Positions 37,095 through 45,646 of a stretch of 53,995 nt of DNA are shown here, one piece after another. Source of the DNA: Legionella sp. 515359 (GTDB lineage Bacteria > Pseudomonadota > Gammaproteobacteria > Legionellales > Legionellaceae); the NCBI GenBank assembly GCA_025941565.1, contig JAPCYN010000022.1, positions 1-53,995 on the forward strand. The letters run 5' to 3'. The notes under the pieces were generated by a model. That model saw only the letters and a list, made by a program, of their open reading frames with translations, was not told where the DNA came from and searched no databases. Both the position numbers and the translations under genes were made by a program. The number at the start of each line of letters is the position of its first letter. Within the stretch, counting starts at the first letter, position 1.

Positions 37095-37982
37095 CTAATC
37101 TAAAAGCCACTTGGAAAAATTTTTTCCCTCAGTGGGGTGCTCTTTTCCTAAGTCTACATTCGCTTTAAGAAAACCGAGGACACTTCCGCAATCATAGCGT
37201 TTTCCCTCATAAGGTAATGCTAAAACAGTTTCTTTTTTTACTAACCCATTAATTGCATCCGTTAATTGAATTTCTTTATGTTCCTCATGCGGTAATGCCC
37301 TGATTTGCTCAAAAATACCTGGCGTAAGAACGTAGCGACCTACAATCGCAATATTTGATGCAGCAAGATGTGGCCTAGGTTTTTCTACAAGATGATGGAT
37401 ACTCAAAAGGTTTTTATCCCAAGGAGCACCTTGAATAATACCATAACAGTCTGTTAATTCCTGAGGGATGTTTTCTACTGCAACAATACTATGACCGTAT
37501 TGTTCATACATTTGGGTTAATTGTTGAATCACCGGTGTAGTGCTCGTCATTAAGTCATCAGCAAGGATTACAGCAAATGGCTCATTGCAAACAATTTGTT
37601 CGGCACATAATACAGCATGCCCCAGTCCAAGAGGTTTTGCCTGACGAACATAAAAACATTCCATATCATCAGGCGTCACTGATTGAACTATAGATAAAAG
37701 TTCATTTTTATCATGAAGGCGCAATTCATTCTCGAGTTGATAGGCGATGTCAAAATGATCTTCAATGGCACGTTTATTATGGCAAGTCACAAAAATCATT
37801 TGGCGTATGCCGGCCGCATAGGCTTCTTCTACTGCATATTGAATCAAGGGTTTGTTTACTACAGTTAACATTTCTTTGGGGGCTGCTTTTGTTGCAGGTA
37901 AAAATCGTGTTCCTAAACCAGCAACTGGGAATACTGCTTTACGTATTGGCGGAAATGTTGCATTCATTGTTAATCTATCCAT
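37095..37982 (-). CDS. galU: UTP-glucose-1-phosphate uridylyltransferase GalU
   Basis: This 295-residue nucleotidyltransferase makes UDP-glucose, the substrate of BcsA, from UTP and glucose-1-phosphate. The N-terminal nucleotide-binding motif VAGLGTRFLPATKAAPKEML spans residues 20-39. LADDLM holds the metal-binding Asp, and VEKPRP and YDCGSVLGFLKA are as in bacterial GalU. The ATG at 37982 or the one at 37967 could be the start. It is the first gene of a galU-pgi-bcsC unit; phosphoglucomutase, which would link the two sugar-phosphate steps, is not in the window. Confidence 0.94.
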   Translation of the reverse strand: MDRLTMNATFPPIRKAVFPVAGLGTRFLPATKAAPKEMLTVVNKPLIQYAVEEAYAAGIRQMIFVTCHNKRAIEDHFDIAYQLENELRLHDKNELLSIVQSVTPDDMECFYVRQAKPLGLGHAVLCAEQIVCNEPFAVILADDLMTSTTPVIQQLTQMYEQYGHSIVAVENIPQELTDCYGIIQGAPWDKNLLSIHHLVEKPRPHLAASNIAIVGRYVLTPGIFEQIRALPHEEHKEIQLTDAINGLVKKETVLALPYEGKRYDCGSVLGFLKANVDLGKEHPTEGKNFSKWLLD

Positions 37983-38015
37983 TTAGTAACAATTAATAAA
38001 GGTTATATAGATTAT

Positions 38016-38035
38016 TTTTAAGTATGCACTTAAAA
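38016..38035. promoter_or_regulatory. Palindrome in the divergent galU/truD gap
   Basis: TTTTAAGT and ACTTAAAA form perfect 8-bp arms around ATGC, in the 126-bp gap between two divergent genes. It could be a binding site for a dimeric regulator, but AT-rich gaps produce such symmetry by chance. Confidence 0.3.
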
Positions 38036-38108
38036 TTTTTTGATTTATATAGTTTTTTATCAAATTTTTGGTAAAAGGTAGGGTAAATTTCAATAAAAGG
38101 TTGTTGTA

Positions 38109-39131
38109 ATGTACTCTTTAGATTGGTCATATGTTAATGGATTACCAAAATCCACTGCTCGTTTTAAATGCACTCCAGAAGATTTCCAGGTCAATGAGTT
38201 TTTTGATAGCCCATTTTCAGGAGAAGGCGAACACATTATCGTTAGAATAGAAAAAATAGGAATAACTACTGCGGAAGTAGTTAAATCCTTGGCAAAATCA
38301 TTGAATAAGCCGGTAAAATCAATCGGTTACGCTGGATTAAAAGACAGGCAAGCACGCAGTACGCAATGGTTGAGTATTCATGCTCCTGGTGAACAGATTC
38401 CAGGGATTGCGCAACTTGCAGCACCTGGTTGGCGCATTTTGGAATGCACGCGCCATCATAAAAAACTGCGGCCAGGATTTTTAACGGGTAACCAATTCAT
38501 TGTGCGCTTGCGTGAACTTTCTCATCAAGAAGATTTACTGGGGCGCATTGAACGAATCAAAGAGAGTGGTGTTCCTAACTATTTTGGAGAGCAGCGATTT
38601 GGTCGCGATGCAGGCAATTTGCTGAAAGCGGAAGAAATGCTTGTTCAGGGCCGGAAAGTGAAAGACCGGTTTCTACATGGGATGTATTGCTCCGCGGCGC
38701 GTTCGTGGATTTACAATTTAATTTTATCGCGTCGTGTTCTAGAGCAATGCTGGAATACGCCGCTACCTGGTGATGTGATGCAGCTTCAAGGCTCAAACAG
38801 TATTTTTGTTGCTGATCACATTAATGATGAATTGCTGCAACGGATTAAAGATAAAGATATTTCCCCTGCGAGTCCCTTACCTGGAAAAAGCAAACACAAG
38901 GTTAAAGATGTGGCATTGCAATTGGTTAATGACATTTACCTCGATTGGCAGCCCTGGTTGGCCGGTTTGGAACATCATGGTTTAGAGGAAGATTGGCGCG
39001 CCAATATCTTGCATGTAGAACAATTGACCTGCGTTATTAAGGACAATCTGGCCGAGCTGTCTTTTAGCTTGCCAGCAGGGTCCTATGCGACGGCGGTATT
39101 GCGTGAATTAAGTCTTTATCAGAATGGATAA
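38109..39131 (+). CDS. truD: tRNA pseudouridine-13 synthase TruD
   Basis: This 340-residue enzyme isomerises U13 of tRNA-Glu. The catalytic Asp79 lies in [15 protein letters not shown], and [16 protein letters not shown] and the insertion (TRUD) domain are typical. The C-terminal [16 protein letters not shown] closes the catalytic domain. TruD often lies near surE/pcm or ispF; here it lies between the two halves of the cellulose locus, so the position is unusual and may reflect rearrangement. Confidence 0.94.
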   Translation: MYSLDWSYVNGLPKSTARFKCTPEDFQVNEFFDSPFSGEGEHIIVRIEKIGITTAEVVKSLAKSLNKPVKSIGYAGLKDRQARSTQWLSIHAPGEQIPGIAQLAAPGWRILECTRHHKKLRPGFLTGNQFIVRLRELSHQEDLLGRIERIKESGVPNYFGEQRFGRDAGNLLKAEEMLVQGRKVKDRFLHGMYCSAARSWIYNLILSRRVLEQCWNTPLPGDVMQLQGSNSIFVADHINDELLQRIKDKDISPASPLPGKSKHKVKDVALQLVNDIYLDWQPWLAGLEHHGLEEDWRANILHVEQLTCVIKDNLAELSFSLPAGSYATAVLRELSLYQNG

Positions 39132-39260
39132 CTGATATGATGTACTGCGAATAGGGTTTTTATTGACTTGGTTCGTACAGTACTGTTTGTTCCTATGAAC
39201 TCCAATATATTCTTTTCCAAACCAACTATACTTTCTTTAACACAGAGAGAGGAGGGTTCG

Positions 39261-41891
39261 ATGAGTAATGCAGAATTATTCAAAGCTGCGATCAAGCAGG
39301 GGAATCTGGAACAGTTTAAAAGGTTAATGTCGGGTGTATATGAAGAAAATTTTCTAATGGCCGATGAAAATGGTAATACGCTCATGCATTTTGCTGCCCT
39401 CTACGATCAACCGGAAATTCTGAAAATACTTATGGAAAAGGCGGAGGAGTTCAATAGTTCAGTATATGAAATTACCAATGATAATGGGTTCAACCCTTTG
39501 GAGTGCTGCTACTTATATTCCGCATCAAAGGCGATGTCATTATTGCAATCTGAATCTAAATTAAGTACCTCATGTAATATGGCTGTCGCCCAACAATATG
39601 AAAAAATGCAGCACTTGTCGCCGAGTGGTTTTCGCAGAGAAGGGTTTAGTAAAATTGCCATGGTTGTGAGTGCTTTAGGTGATGTACATGGGTTGCAGAT
39701 TCTTTTGGATATCACAAGAGATAAAGAAAATTTACTGCGCCTGAAAACTAAAGACGGTTGGTCTGGCGTTCATTTCGCTGCGTACAATAATCGCCTGGAT
39801 GTACTTCAATTATTCCCTGAAAAATTCATCACAGAAGTCGCAGATAATGAAGGCAGTACTCCTCTAATGATTGCTGCAGGAAGAGGAAATTTAAAAATTA
39901 TTGAATATTTGCTTGAAAGAGGTTGTGATCCGCATCAAAAAAACAAGCATGGAGAAAATGCACTTATTTTTGCTGCTGAAAATGGACAATTAGATGTGCT
40001 TAAATTTTTGGATAAAAAAGGCGTTGATCGGATGGTCGTTAACGACAGAGGTGAAAATGTCTTGATGTTAGCTGCTCGAAATGGACATTTCGACTGCGTC
40101 CATTATCTGTTAGAACGAGGTGTGCTTGCAACGCTACAAAATAATCAGGGTAAAACAGCTTTTCAACTTGCATTGGAATCCTCTCAGCTTGCAATTGCTG
40201 AGTTGCTTCTAAATAAGAGTACCGACAGGGAAAGAAAACAGGCTTTGTATGATGCGGTAACCCGAAAAGATTTAGTAGCGGTGCGATGGTTAGTAGAGCA
40301 CGCTGCTTCTTTATCAGCAATGGATAAATCCAAAATGACGCCCATGCTGTTAGCAGCAAGTATGGGCGACATGCAATTAACCGATTATTTTCTTAGTTTA
40401 GAACCTTCTCCAATTCATGAAAAAGATAGTGAAGGGGATAATGTACTGTTTGTGGCAATAAAAAATCGCCAGACCTCTCTTGTTAAGCACTTAATCGCAA
40501 GCGGTAATTTTTCACTGGAAGATAGAAATACTCAAGGGAAAACTCCTTTATTAGTAGCTGCTGAAGTGAATTCGGATGAGCTCGTAGAATTCCTCCATCA
40601 AAAAGGGGGAGAACTGGAGGCTGTTGATGATGAGGGGAATACCGCTTTGCATTTGTTGTTGGCCAGAGGATATTGGGGAAGCGCTATGAGTTACATTCAT
40701 GCTCATAGCTCTACTTTGATACAGAAACAAAATATGAAAGGAGAATCACCCTTACATACAGCAATTATCCATAAGCGAGCTGATGAAATAGGGAGAATGC
40801 TGCGTTTAGTTGCTTTAGATCCTAAATTAAGAGCTGAATTGGTCGAATTAAGAGATGCTCAGGGTAATACCGCTTTATTGTCGGCTGTTGAAGGTCACAA
40901 CTTTGAGGTAATCCCGTTACTTTTGGCAGCAGGAGCTGATGTTTTAGCCAAAAACGATAAAGGTCAATCGGTCATTACAATCACGACTCTGAATACGTTT
41001 CCTCAGGAAGCCCTTAAACATTTTTTTGACGCGCATCAAATTGATTATAGAGAATACTCTGCTCGACGAAGGCTGTACTTTATCTTTGGTGGAGAAAAGT
41101 TGAATGATGTTCTTAAATTTCCTAATGCAGATGTCAAATTTGGTTTTGGTTTATTCGATGAAGGGGTTCAGGTTCTTAATAACTATTTAAAGGCTTTTAT
41201 TCATGAGAAACATCCAGAGTATTCTACACAGTTTGAACACTTATTCATTGCATTAGATAAACTTCAATCTGATGCCCAAGTTGGGAATATATTCAATCGC
41301 CTGGATGGAGAGGGCATGGCTTTTCAAGCAACCGGTTTTAAGGGACATGGTGTTCTTGCCACTTTAAAAAATAGGTCAGATGCAAGTATGAAGCTCTCGA
41401 TTGCTGAACGAGGTGCTCGGGTAGGTGGTGCTCCTTTTTTAAATGATGAAAATAAGAAATTTGCGGCGATCCGATCACTTATTGTTCCAAAAGAAAAACG
41501 TCAGAAAGTGATTGAGCTTTTATATCAAGCAAAAAATGAACCCCAGGCAAAAGGAGTGGATATTCTATTTAAACAAATACCTGAGTTTGTGGGGGAGTCC
41601 TATCAGTTTTCCACAATTTATCAGAAAAAATTCATGGATATTTGTTTTTACAGTAATCCCAAAACAGGTTTGTATGAACAATTTATTGATATTCTTGGGC
41701 AAGAGAATGGAAAGGCCTTTTACAAGGAGTTTGAACTCTATATGCGAGAACAGGAATTAGATCGGTATAAAGAATTCTGCACGCTCGCTCATCCAGGGGA
41801 ACGTGTGCAAGAAAATCCAATCATTGTGAAAGCAGAGGAACTCATTGAAAAACGCCAAGCGGTAACTCATGTCTCCTTAAGATTCACCTAG
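39261..41891 (+). CDS. Large ankyrin-repeat protein; candidate Dot/Icm effector
   Basis: The protein has 876 residues from the ATG at 39261, which has AGAGAGGAGG upstream; the open frame reaches further back but without a ribosome site. Roughly a dozen ankyrin repeats fill residues 15-590; good ones read GNTLMHFAAL, GSTPLMIAAGRGNLKIIEYL, GENVLMLAARNGHFDCVHYL and GNTALHLLLARGY. The last 285 residues form a different domain (from about EYSARRRLYFIFGGEK) that I do not recognise. The end carries an acidic patch (KAEELIEK) within 25 residues of the C-terminus, loosely like an E-block signal. Ankyrin proteins of Legionella are commonly delivered into host cells and bind host proteins. It has no visible link to the flanking cellulose genes. 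Confidence 0.85.
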   Translation: MSNAELFKAAIKQGNLEQFKRLMSGVYEENFLMADENGNTLMHFAALYDQPEILKILMEKAEEFNSSVYEITNDNGFNPLECCYLYSASKAMSLLQSESKLSTSCNMAVAQQYEKMQHLSPSGFRREGFSKIAMVVSALGDVHGLQILLDITRDKENLLRLKTKDGWSGVHFAAYNNRLDVLQLFPEKFITEVADNEGSTPLMIAAGRGNLKIIEYLLERGCDPHQKNKHGENALIFAAENGQLDVLKFLDKKGVDRMVVNDRGENVLMLAARNGHFDCVHYLLERGVLATLQNNQGKTAFQLALESSQLAIAELLLNKSTDRERKQALYDAVTRKDLVAVRWLVEHAASLSAMDKSKMTPMLLAASMGDMQLTDYFLSLEPSPIHEKDSEGDNVLFVAIKNRQTSLVKHLIASGNFSLEDRNTQGKTPLLVAAEVNSDELVEFLHQKGGELEAVDDEGNTALHLLLARGYWGSAMSYIHAHSSTLIQKQNMKGESPLHTAIIHKRADEIGRMLRLVALDPKLRAELVELRDAQGNTALLSAVEGHNFEVIPLLLAAGADVLAKNDKGQSVITITTLNTFPQEALKHFFDAHQIDYREYSARRRLYFIFGGEKLNDVLKFPNADVKFGFGLFDEGVQVLNNYLKAFIHEKHPEYSTQFEHLFIALDKLQSDAQVGNIFNRLDGEGMAFQATGFKGHGVLATLKNRSDASMKLSIAERGARVGGAPFLNDENKKFAAIRSLIVPKEKRQKVIELLYQAKNEPQAKGVDILFKQIPEFVGESYQFSTIYQKKFMDICFYSNPKTGLYEQFIDILGQENGKAFYKEFELYMREQELDRYKEFCTLAHPGERVQENPIIVKAEELIEKRQAVTHVSLRFT

Positions 41892-42086
41892 AGTGATGTT
41901 AAGATTGTTGCTTGGATGAACACCGGCTGTAACTCGAAAAATCGCTCAGTAAATCCCGATGTTGTTATACTGCACTCAGACAACGATGTCGAGATGTAAC
42001 GGACTGGCTAAAATTGATCTTTTTATCAATGCAAGCTATGTTTTAAGTAGGTAGTCCGATTTCTATACAGCTTGTCAAGGTGTACT

Positions 42087-42281
42087 ATGAAGAGCCAGAT
42101 ATCAGATCCTCATGGACTGAAATCTCTTGGGCTTCAGGATGATTTGCTCATACTGAGTAAGATATATTCTTTAACTCAGTTAATTTATGTAGATATTTCA
42201 AAACAAGAAATTATCACAGAAATAATCGAACGCTGGATAATATTGAAAGAGTTTAGTGACATGAGCTCAAAAGATAAATAG
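42087..42281 (+). CDS. bcsR: Cellulose synthase accessory protein BcsR
   Basis: This is a 64-residue protein at the head of bcsRQABZ. The core LKSLGLQDDLLILSKIYSL and YVDISKQE, followed by RWIILKEF, aligns well with E. coli BcsR (NDIVALKQAFSLP, YADISQRE, RWPLLAEF). In enterobacteria BcsR binds BcsQ and is needed for assembly of the secretion complex. I start at the ATG at 42087 with AAGG about 7 bases upstream; an in-frame TTG at 42072 is a less likely start. bcsQ starts 10 bases after the stop. Confidence 0.85.
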   Translation: MKSQISDPHGLKSLGLQDDLLILSKIYSLTQLIYVDISKQEIITEIIERWIILKEFSDMSSKDK

Positions 42282-42291
42282 GAACAAGAGC

Positions 42292-43029
42292 ATGCCAGTA
42301 ATTGCGCTACAAGGAATCCGTGCGGGGATAGGTATAACCTCGGTTGCTGTGGGCCTGGCTTGGGCATTACAGCAATTGAATGAATCAGTATTGCTTATCG
42401 ATTTCACCGCAGATAACTTGTTGCGCTTGCATTTTAATATGCCTTTTGAACAGACAGAAGGTTGGGCGCGTTCGTATCAGGATAAGCGTGACTGGAGAGA
42501 AAACATCCGCTTTTATAACCAATCGTTGAGCTATTTGCCTTTTGGGAAAATTACTCAAGTTGAACGTGTTCAGTTGGAAAATGAGCTCCGGAAAAATTCT
42601 GATTTTTGGAAAAAAAACATCAAAGATTTATTCGCTAAAAACGATTATCGTTGGATTATACTTGACTTGCCATCAGATGCTACGCTATTGACTCAACAAG
42701 GATTAGATAGCGCTGATATCGTTTTCTTATTGTTAGCCCCGGACATCAACTGTCATATCCGTTTGCACCAGCAAAAAATTCCAGAACGCTGCTATTTTTT
42801 AATGAATCATTATTCCCCAGCCAAGTCACTACAAAAAGATTTATATGAATTATGGCAACGGCTTTTGCCAAATTTTTTACCCATAATACTTCATAGTGAT
42901 GAAGCACTTGCAGAGGCGCTCGCAGCTAAAAAGCCTATAGGTGAATATCACGGTCATAGTCTAGTAGCCCAAGATTTCATTGCTTTAGCCAATTGGTGCA
43001 TGAGCCATGATTTTGGAAATATAAAATGA
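42292..43029 (+). CDS. bcsQ: Cellulose biosynthesis MinD/ParA-like protein BcsQ
   Basis: This is a 245-residue SIMIBI-type ATPase-related protein that works with BcsR at the inner-membrane cellulose complex, often at the cell pole. The N-terminal GIRAGIGITS takes the place of the deviant Walker A. It lacks both lysines of the KGGxGKT type, as does E. coli BcsQ (GVRGGVGTTT), so this is a family feature rather than a defect. LIDFTADNLLRLHF and WIILDLPSD correspond to later motifs. The last four bases overlap bcsA (ATGA). Confidence 0.92.
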   Translation: MPVIALQGIRAGIGITSVAVGLAWALQQLNESVLLIDFTADNLLRLHFNMPFEQTEGWARSYQDKRDWRENIRFYNQSLSYLPFGKITQVERVQLENELRKNSDFWKKNIKDLFAKNDYRWIILDLPSDATLLTQQGLDSADIVFLLLAPDINCHIRLHQQKIPERCYFLMNHYSPAKSLQKDLYELWQRLLPNFLPIILHSDEALAEALAAKKPIGEYHGHSLVAQDFIALANWCMSHDFGNIK

Positions 43030-45608
43030 GTAATATCTTGTATTTACTCTTGTCACATAATTCCTATAAAAGAGTTGAGAAGATTTACTCTCATTTTCAT
43101 CGACATCAAACTTCACTTTACACTACGATTTGCGTGATTTTATTCCAAATTGTTGGTTGGACTTTTTTACGGCTGGAGTCACCCAGTTGGCAATGGGTGC
43201 GCGAGAATCATCAATATTGGTTCCCACATATTTCAAAGAAACATCCTCGTTCGGGAGACATATTTCGTTATTTAATTCAAAGCTTTTGGTTTATTTTTCT
43301 CTATCCAGAACAAAGAAAAACTGCTTACAATACAAACAATCTTTTGCAACGAAGTCTTAATTATTATTACTCCTTGATAGAAAAGCTCCCGGATAAGATC
43401 GAAAGGAGCAAAATAGCACAACACGCTGCAAAGCATTTTGGACAAACAAGGAGTGTTGTACGCCGTATTCTATTTATTACATTAAGTATTTTATCATCTC
43501 TATTGTTATTGATTTGTATTACCCAGCCATTTCAACCCATAGCTCAATTTATTTTTGTAGTCCTCTTATGGGGAATGGCTATGAGCATCCGTAAGGCTTC
43601 TGGGCATGTGAGTACCATTATGCTGGTTGTTCTTTCTGTAATTGTTTCATGTCGTTATTTGTGGTGGAGGTACGCATATACACTGGTCTGGGATGATACC
43701 GTGAGTGCTGTATTTGGGAGCTTGCTTATTTTTGCTGAAACCTACATTTGGCTGGTTATGATATTAGGATACTTCCAAAGTATATGGCCATTACATCGTA
43801 AGCCGGTGTCATTACCCGACGATCATTCTACCTGGCCTACTGTAGATATCATGATTACGACCTACAATGAAGATCTGAGTATATTAAAACCGGGGATATA
43901 CTCGGCTTTAGGTGTGGATTGGCCGAAAGGAAAACTTAATATATATATTCTGGATGATGGTAACCGTCCTGAATTTAAAGCATTTGCCGAGGAAGTTGGG
44001 GTACATTATATAGCACGTCCTACTCATGAACATGCAAAAGCAGGCAATATCAACTATGCTTTGAAGCAAACACAGGGTGACTTGGTGGCAATTTTTGATT
44101 GCGATTTCGTGATTACCCATCCTTTTTTGCAATTGACTGCGGGCTGGTTTTTAAAAGACCCCAATCTCGCGATTTTACAAACCCCACATCACTTTTTTTC
44201 CCCTGATCCATTCGAACGCAATTTGAAATCATTTCGCAAAACACCAAATGAAAGCGCCTTATTTTATGGTGTGGTACAGGATGGGAATGATACATGGAAT
44301 GCAACTTACTTTTGCGGCTCAAGCGGCATCATGCGACGCTCTGCATTGGAAACAATTGGTGGTTTGGCAGTAGAAAGTGTTACCGAAGACGCACATACTT
44401 CACTGCGATTGCAACGTATGGGGTATAACTCTGCTTACATCCGAATTCCATTAGCAGCAGGCTTGGCAACCGAAAGCCTTGCAAGCCATGTAGCCCAACG
44501 TATTCGTTGGGCGCGAGGCATGTCACAGATTTTGCGTATGGATAATCCTCTGTTCGGTAAAGGGTTAGCCTTTGGGCAACGTCTTTGCTATTTTAATGCC
44601 ATGTTGCATTTTCTTTCTGGGATCCCTCGGTTAATTTTCTTTATTACTCCCGCTGCATTTTTGGTTTTGGATGCTTACGTTGTCTATGCTTCTGGTGTGA
44701 TGATACTGCTTTATGCTATACCTCATATTGTTCACGCAGTGGTGACTAATAACCAAATTCAAGGTCGTTTTCGCCATTTTTTATGGAATGAAATCTATGA
44801 AACAGTAATGGCCTGGTATATTGCGGTACCAACCACTATCGCTTTAATTGATCCACGAAAGGGGCGATTTAACGTCACATCTAAAGGAGATATCATTGCA
44901 GAAGAACATGTAGATTGGTTGACTGCACGACCTTATGTATTATTACTCTGCATTAACATTGCGGGCTTAATCGCAGCCGGTTTTCGTGTGACGGTTGACC
45001 CGGCTGCAACAATTCTAGCGGTGCTCATTACTTCAACCTGGTCTTTATATAATATTGCTATTCTTGGAGGCGCGCTGGGAGTCAGTATTGAGGCAAGACA
45101 AAGACGTAGAGCACCGCGCGTAACTTTTGTTATGCATGCAGCAATTATGCGCTCTGACGGTCATGTATTTCAATGTACCCTGAGGAATTATTCCGATAAA
45201 GGAGTGGGGATTCAAATAGAGAAGGAGGGCTTGCTGAACGCTGGAGAAGAGATAACTCTTCTGCTTAAACGCGGACAAGACGAATTTGCTTTCCCGGGAA
45301 CCATTGCCTATACGTTTCATCGCAATGCAGGTATTCGTTTACATGAGCTATCCCTGAGGCAAAATATTGACTTTATCCAGTGTACTTTCGCACGAGCAGA
45401 CGTTTGGTCCTTATGGCAGGAGGAGTTTAGTCAGGATAAGCCTCTGAAAAGCATGCATGATGTATTTGCTCTGGACTTGCGTGGTTATTACGATATCATA
45501 GAATATACACCAATTAGAATTCGTAAGATGCTCATAGGCTTTACCAATGCAATTATTTGGATGGGAACATTTCTTCCTCACAGGCCTAAATTAAAGTGTA
45601 ATCTCTAA
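43026..45608 (+). CDS. bcsA: Cellulose synthase catalytic subunit BcsA (GT2, PilZ)
   Basis: This 860-residue inner-membrane processive glycosyltransferase polymerises UDP-glucose into beta-1,4-glucan and threads it through its own channel. The GT2 motifs are intact: DDGNRPEF, Asp358-Cys-Asp360 (DxD), YFCGSS, TED in VTEDAHTS, and QRIRW at 491-495. The C-terminal PilZ domain has RRAPR (Arg694 and Arg698, RxxxR) and NYSDKG at 721-726, the established c-di-GMP site. The protein should therefore need c-di-GMP. An N-terminal extension of about 130 residues before the first conserved helices resembles that of enterobacterial BcsA. bcsB follows 38 bases on. Confidence 0.97.
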   Translation: MSNILYLLLSHNSYKRVEKIYSHFHRHQTSLYTTICVILFQIVGWTFLRLESPSWQWVRENHQYWFPHISKKHPRSGDIFRYLIQSFWFIFLYPEQRKTAYNTNNLLQRSLNYYYSLIEKLPDKIERSKIAQHAAKHFGQTRSVVRRILFITLSILSSLLLLICITQPFQPIAQFIFVVLLWGMAMSIRKASGHVSTIMLVVLSVIVSCRYLWWRYAYTLVWDDTVSAVFGSLLIFAETYIWLVMILGYFQSIWPLHRKPVSLPDDHSTWPTVDIMITTYNEDLSILKPGIYSALGVDWPKGKLNIYILDDGNRPEFKAFAEEVGVHYIARPTHEHAKAGNINYALKQTQGDLVAIFDCDFVITHPFLQLTAGWFLKDPNLAILQTPHHFFSPDPFERNLKSFRKTPNESALFYGVVQDGNDTWNATYFCGSSGIMRRSALETIGGLAVESVTEDAHTSLRLQRMGYNSAYIRIPLAAGLATESLASHVAQRIRWARGMSQILRMDNPLFGKGLAFGQRLCYFNAMLHFLSGIPRLIFFITPAAFLVLDAYVVYASGVMILLYAIPHIVHAVVTNNQIQGRFRHFLWNEIYETVMAWYIAVPTTIALIDPRKGRFNVTSKGDIIAEEHVDWLTARPYVLLLCINIAGLIAAGFRVTVDPAATILAVLITSTWSLYNIAILGGALGVSIEARQRRRAPRVTFVMHAAIMRSDGHVFQCTLRNYSDKGVGIQIEKEGLLNAGEEITLLLKRGQDEFAFPGTIAYTFHRNAGIRLHELSLRQNIDFIQCTFARADVWSLWQEEFSQDKPLKSMHDVFALDLRGYYDIIEYTPIRIRKMLIGFTNAIIWMGTFLPHRPKLKCNL

Positions 45609-45646
45609 TCATGGATTATCTGAATTGAAATAAAATTTAAAAACTA

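Noticed and set aside
39168-39260. Longer N-terminus for the ankyrin protein
   Set aside because: No ribosome site precedes the earlier start codon, while ATG 39261 follows AGAGAGGAGG at good spacing.
42292-42345. Apparent loss of Walker A lysines in BcsQ as a defect
   Set aside because: As I recall the E. coli BcsQ sequence, it has the same kind of substitution, so it is a family trait.
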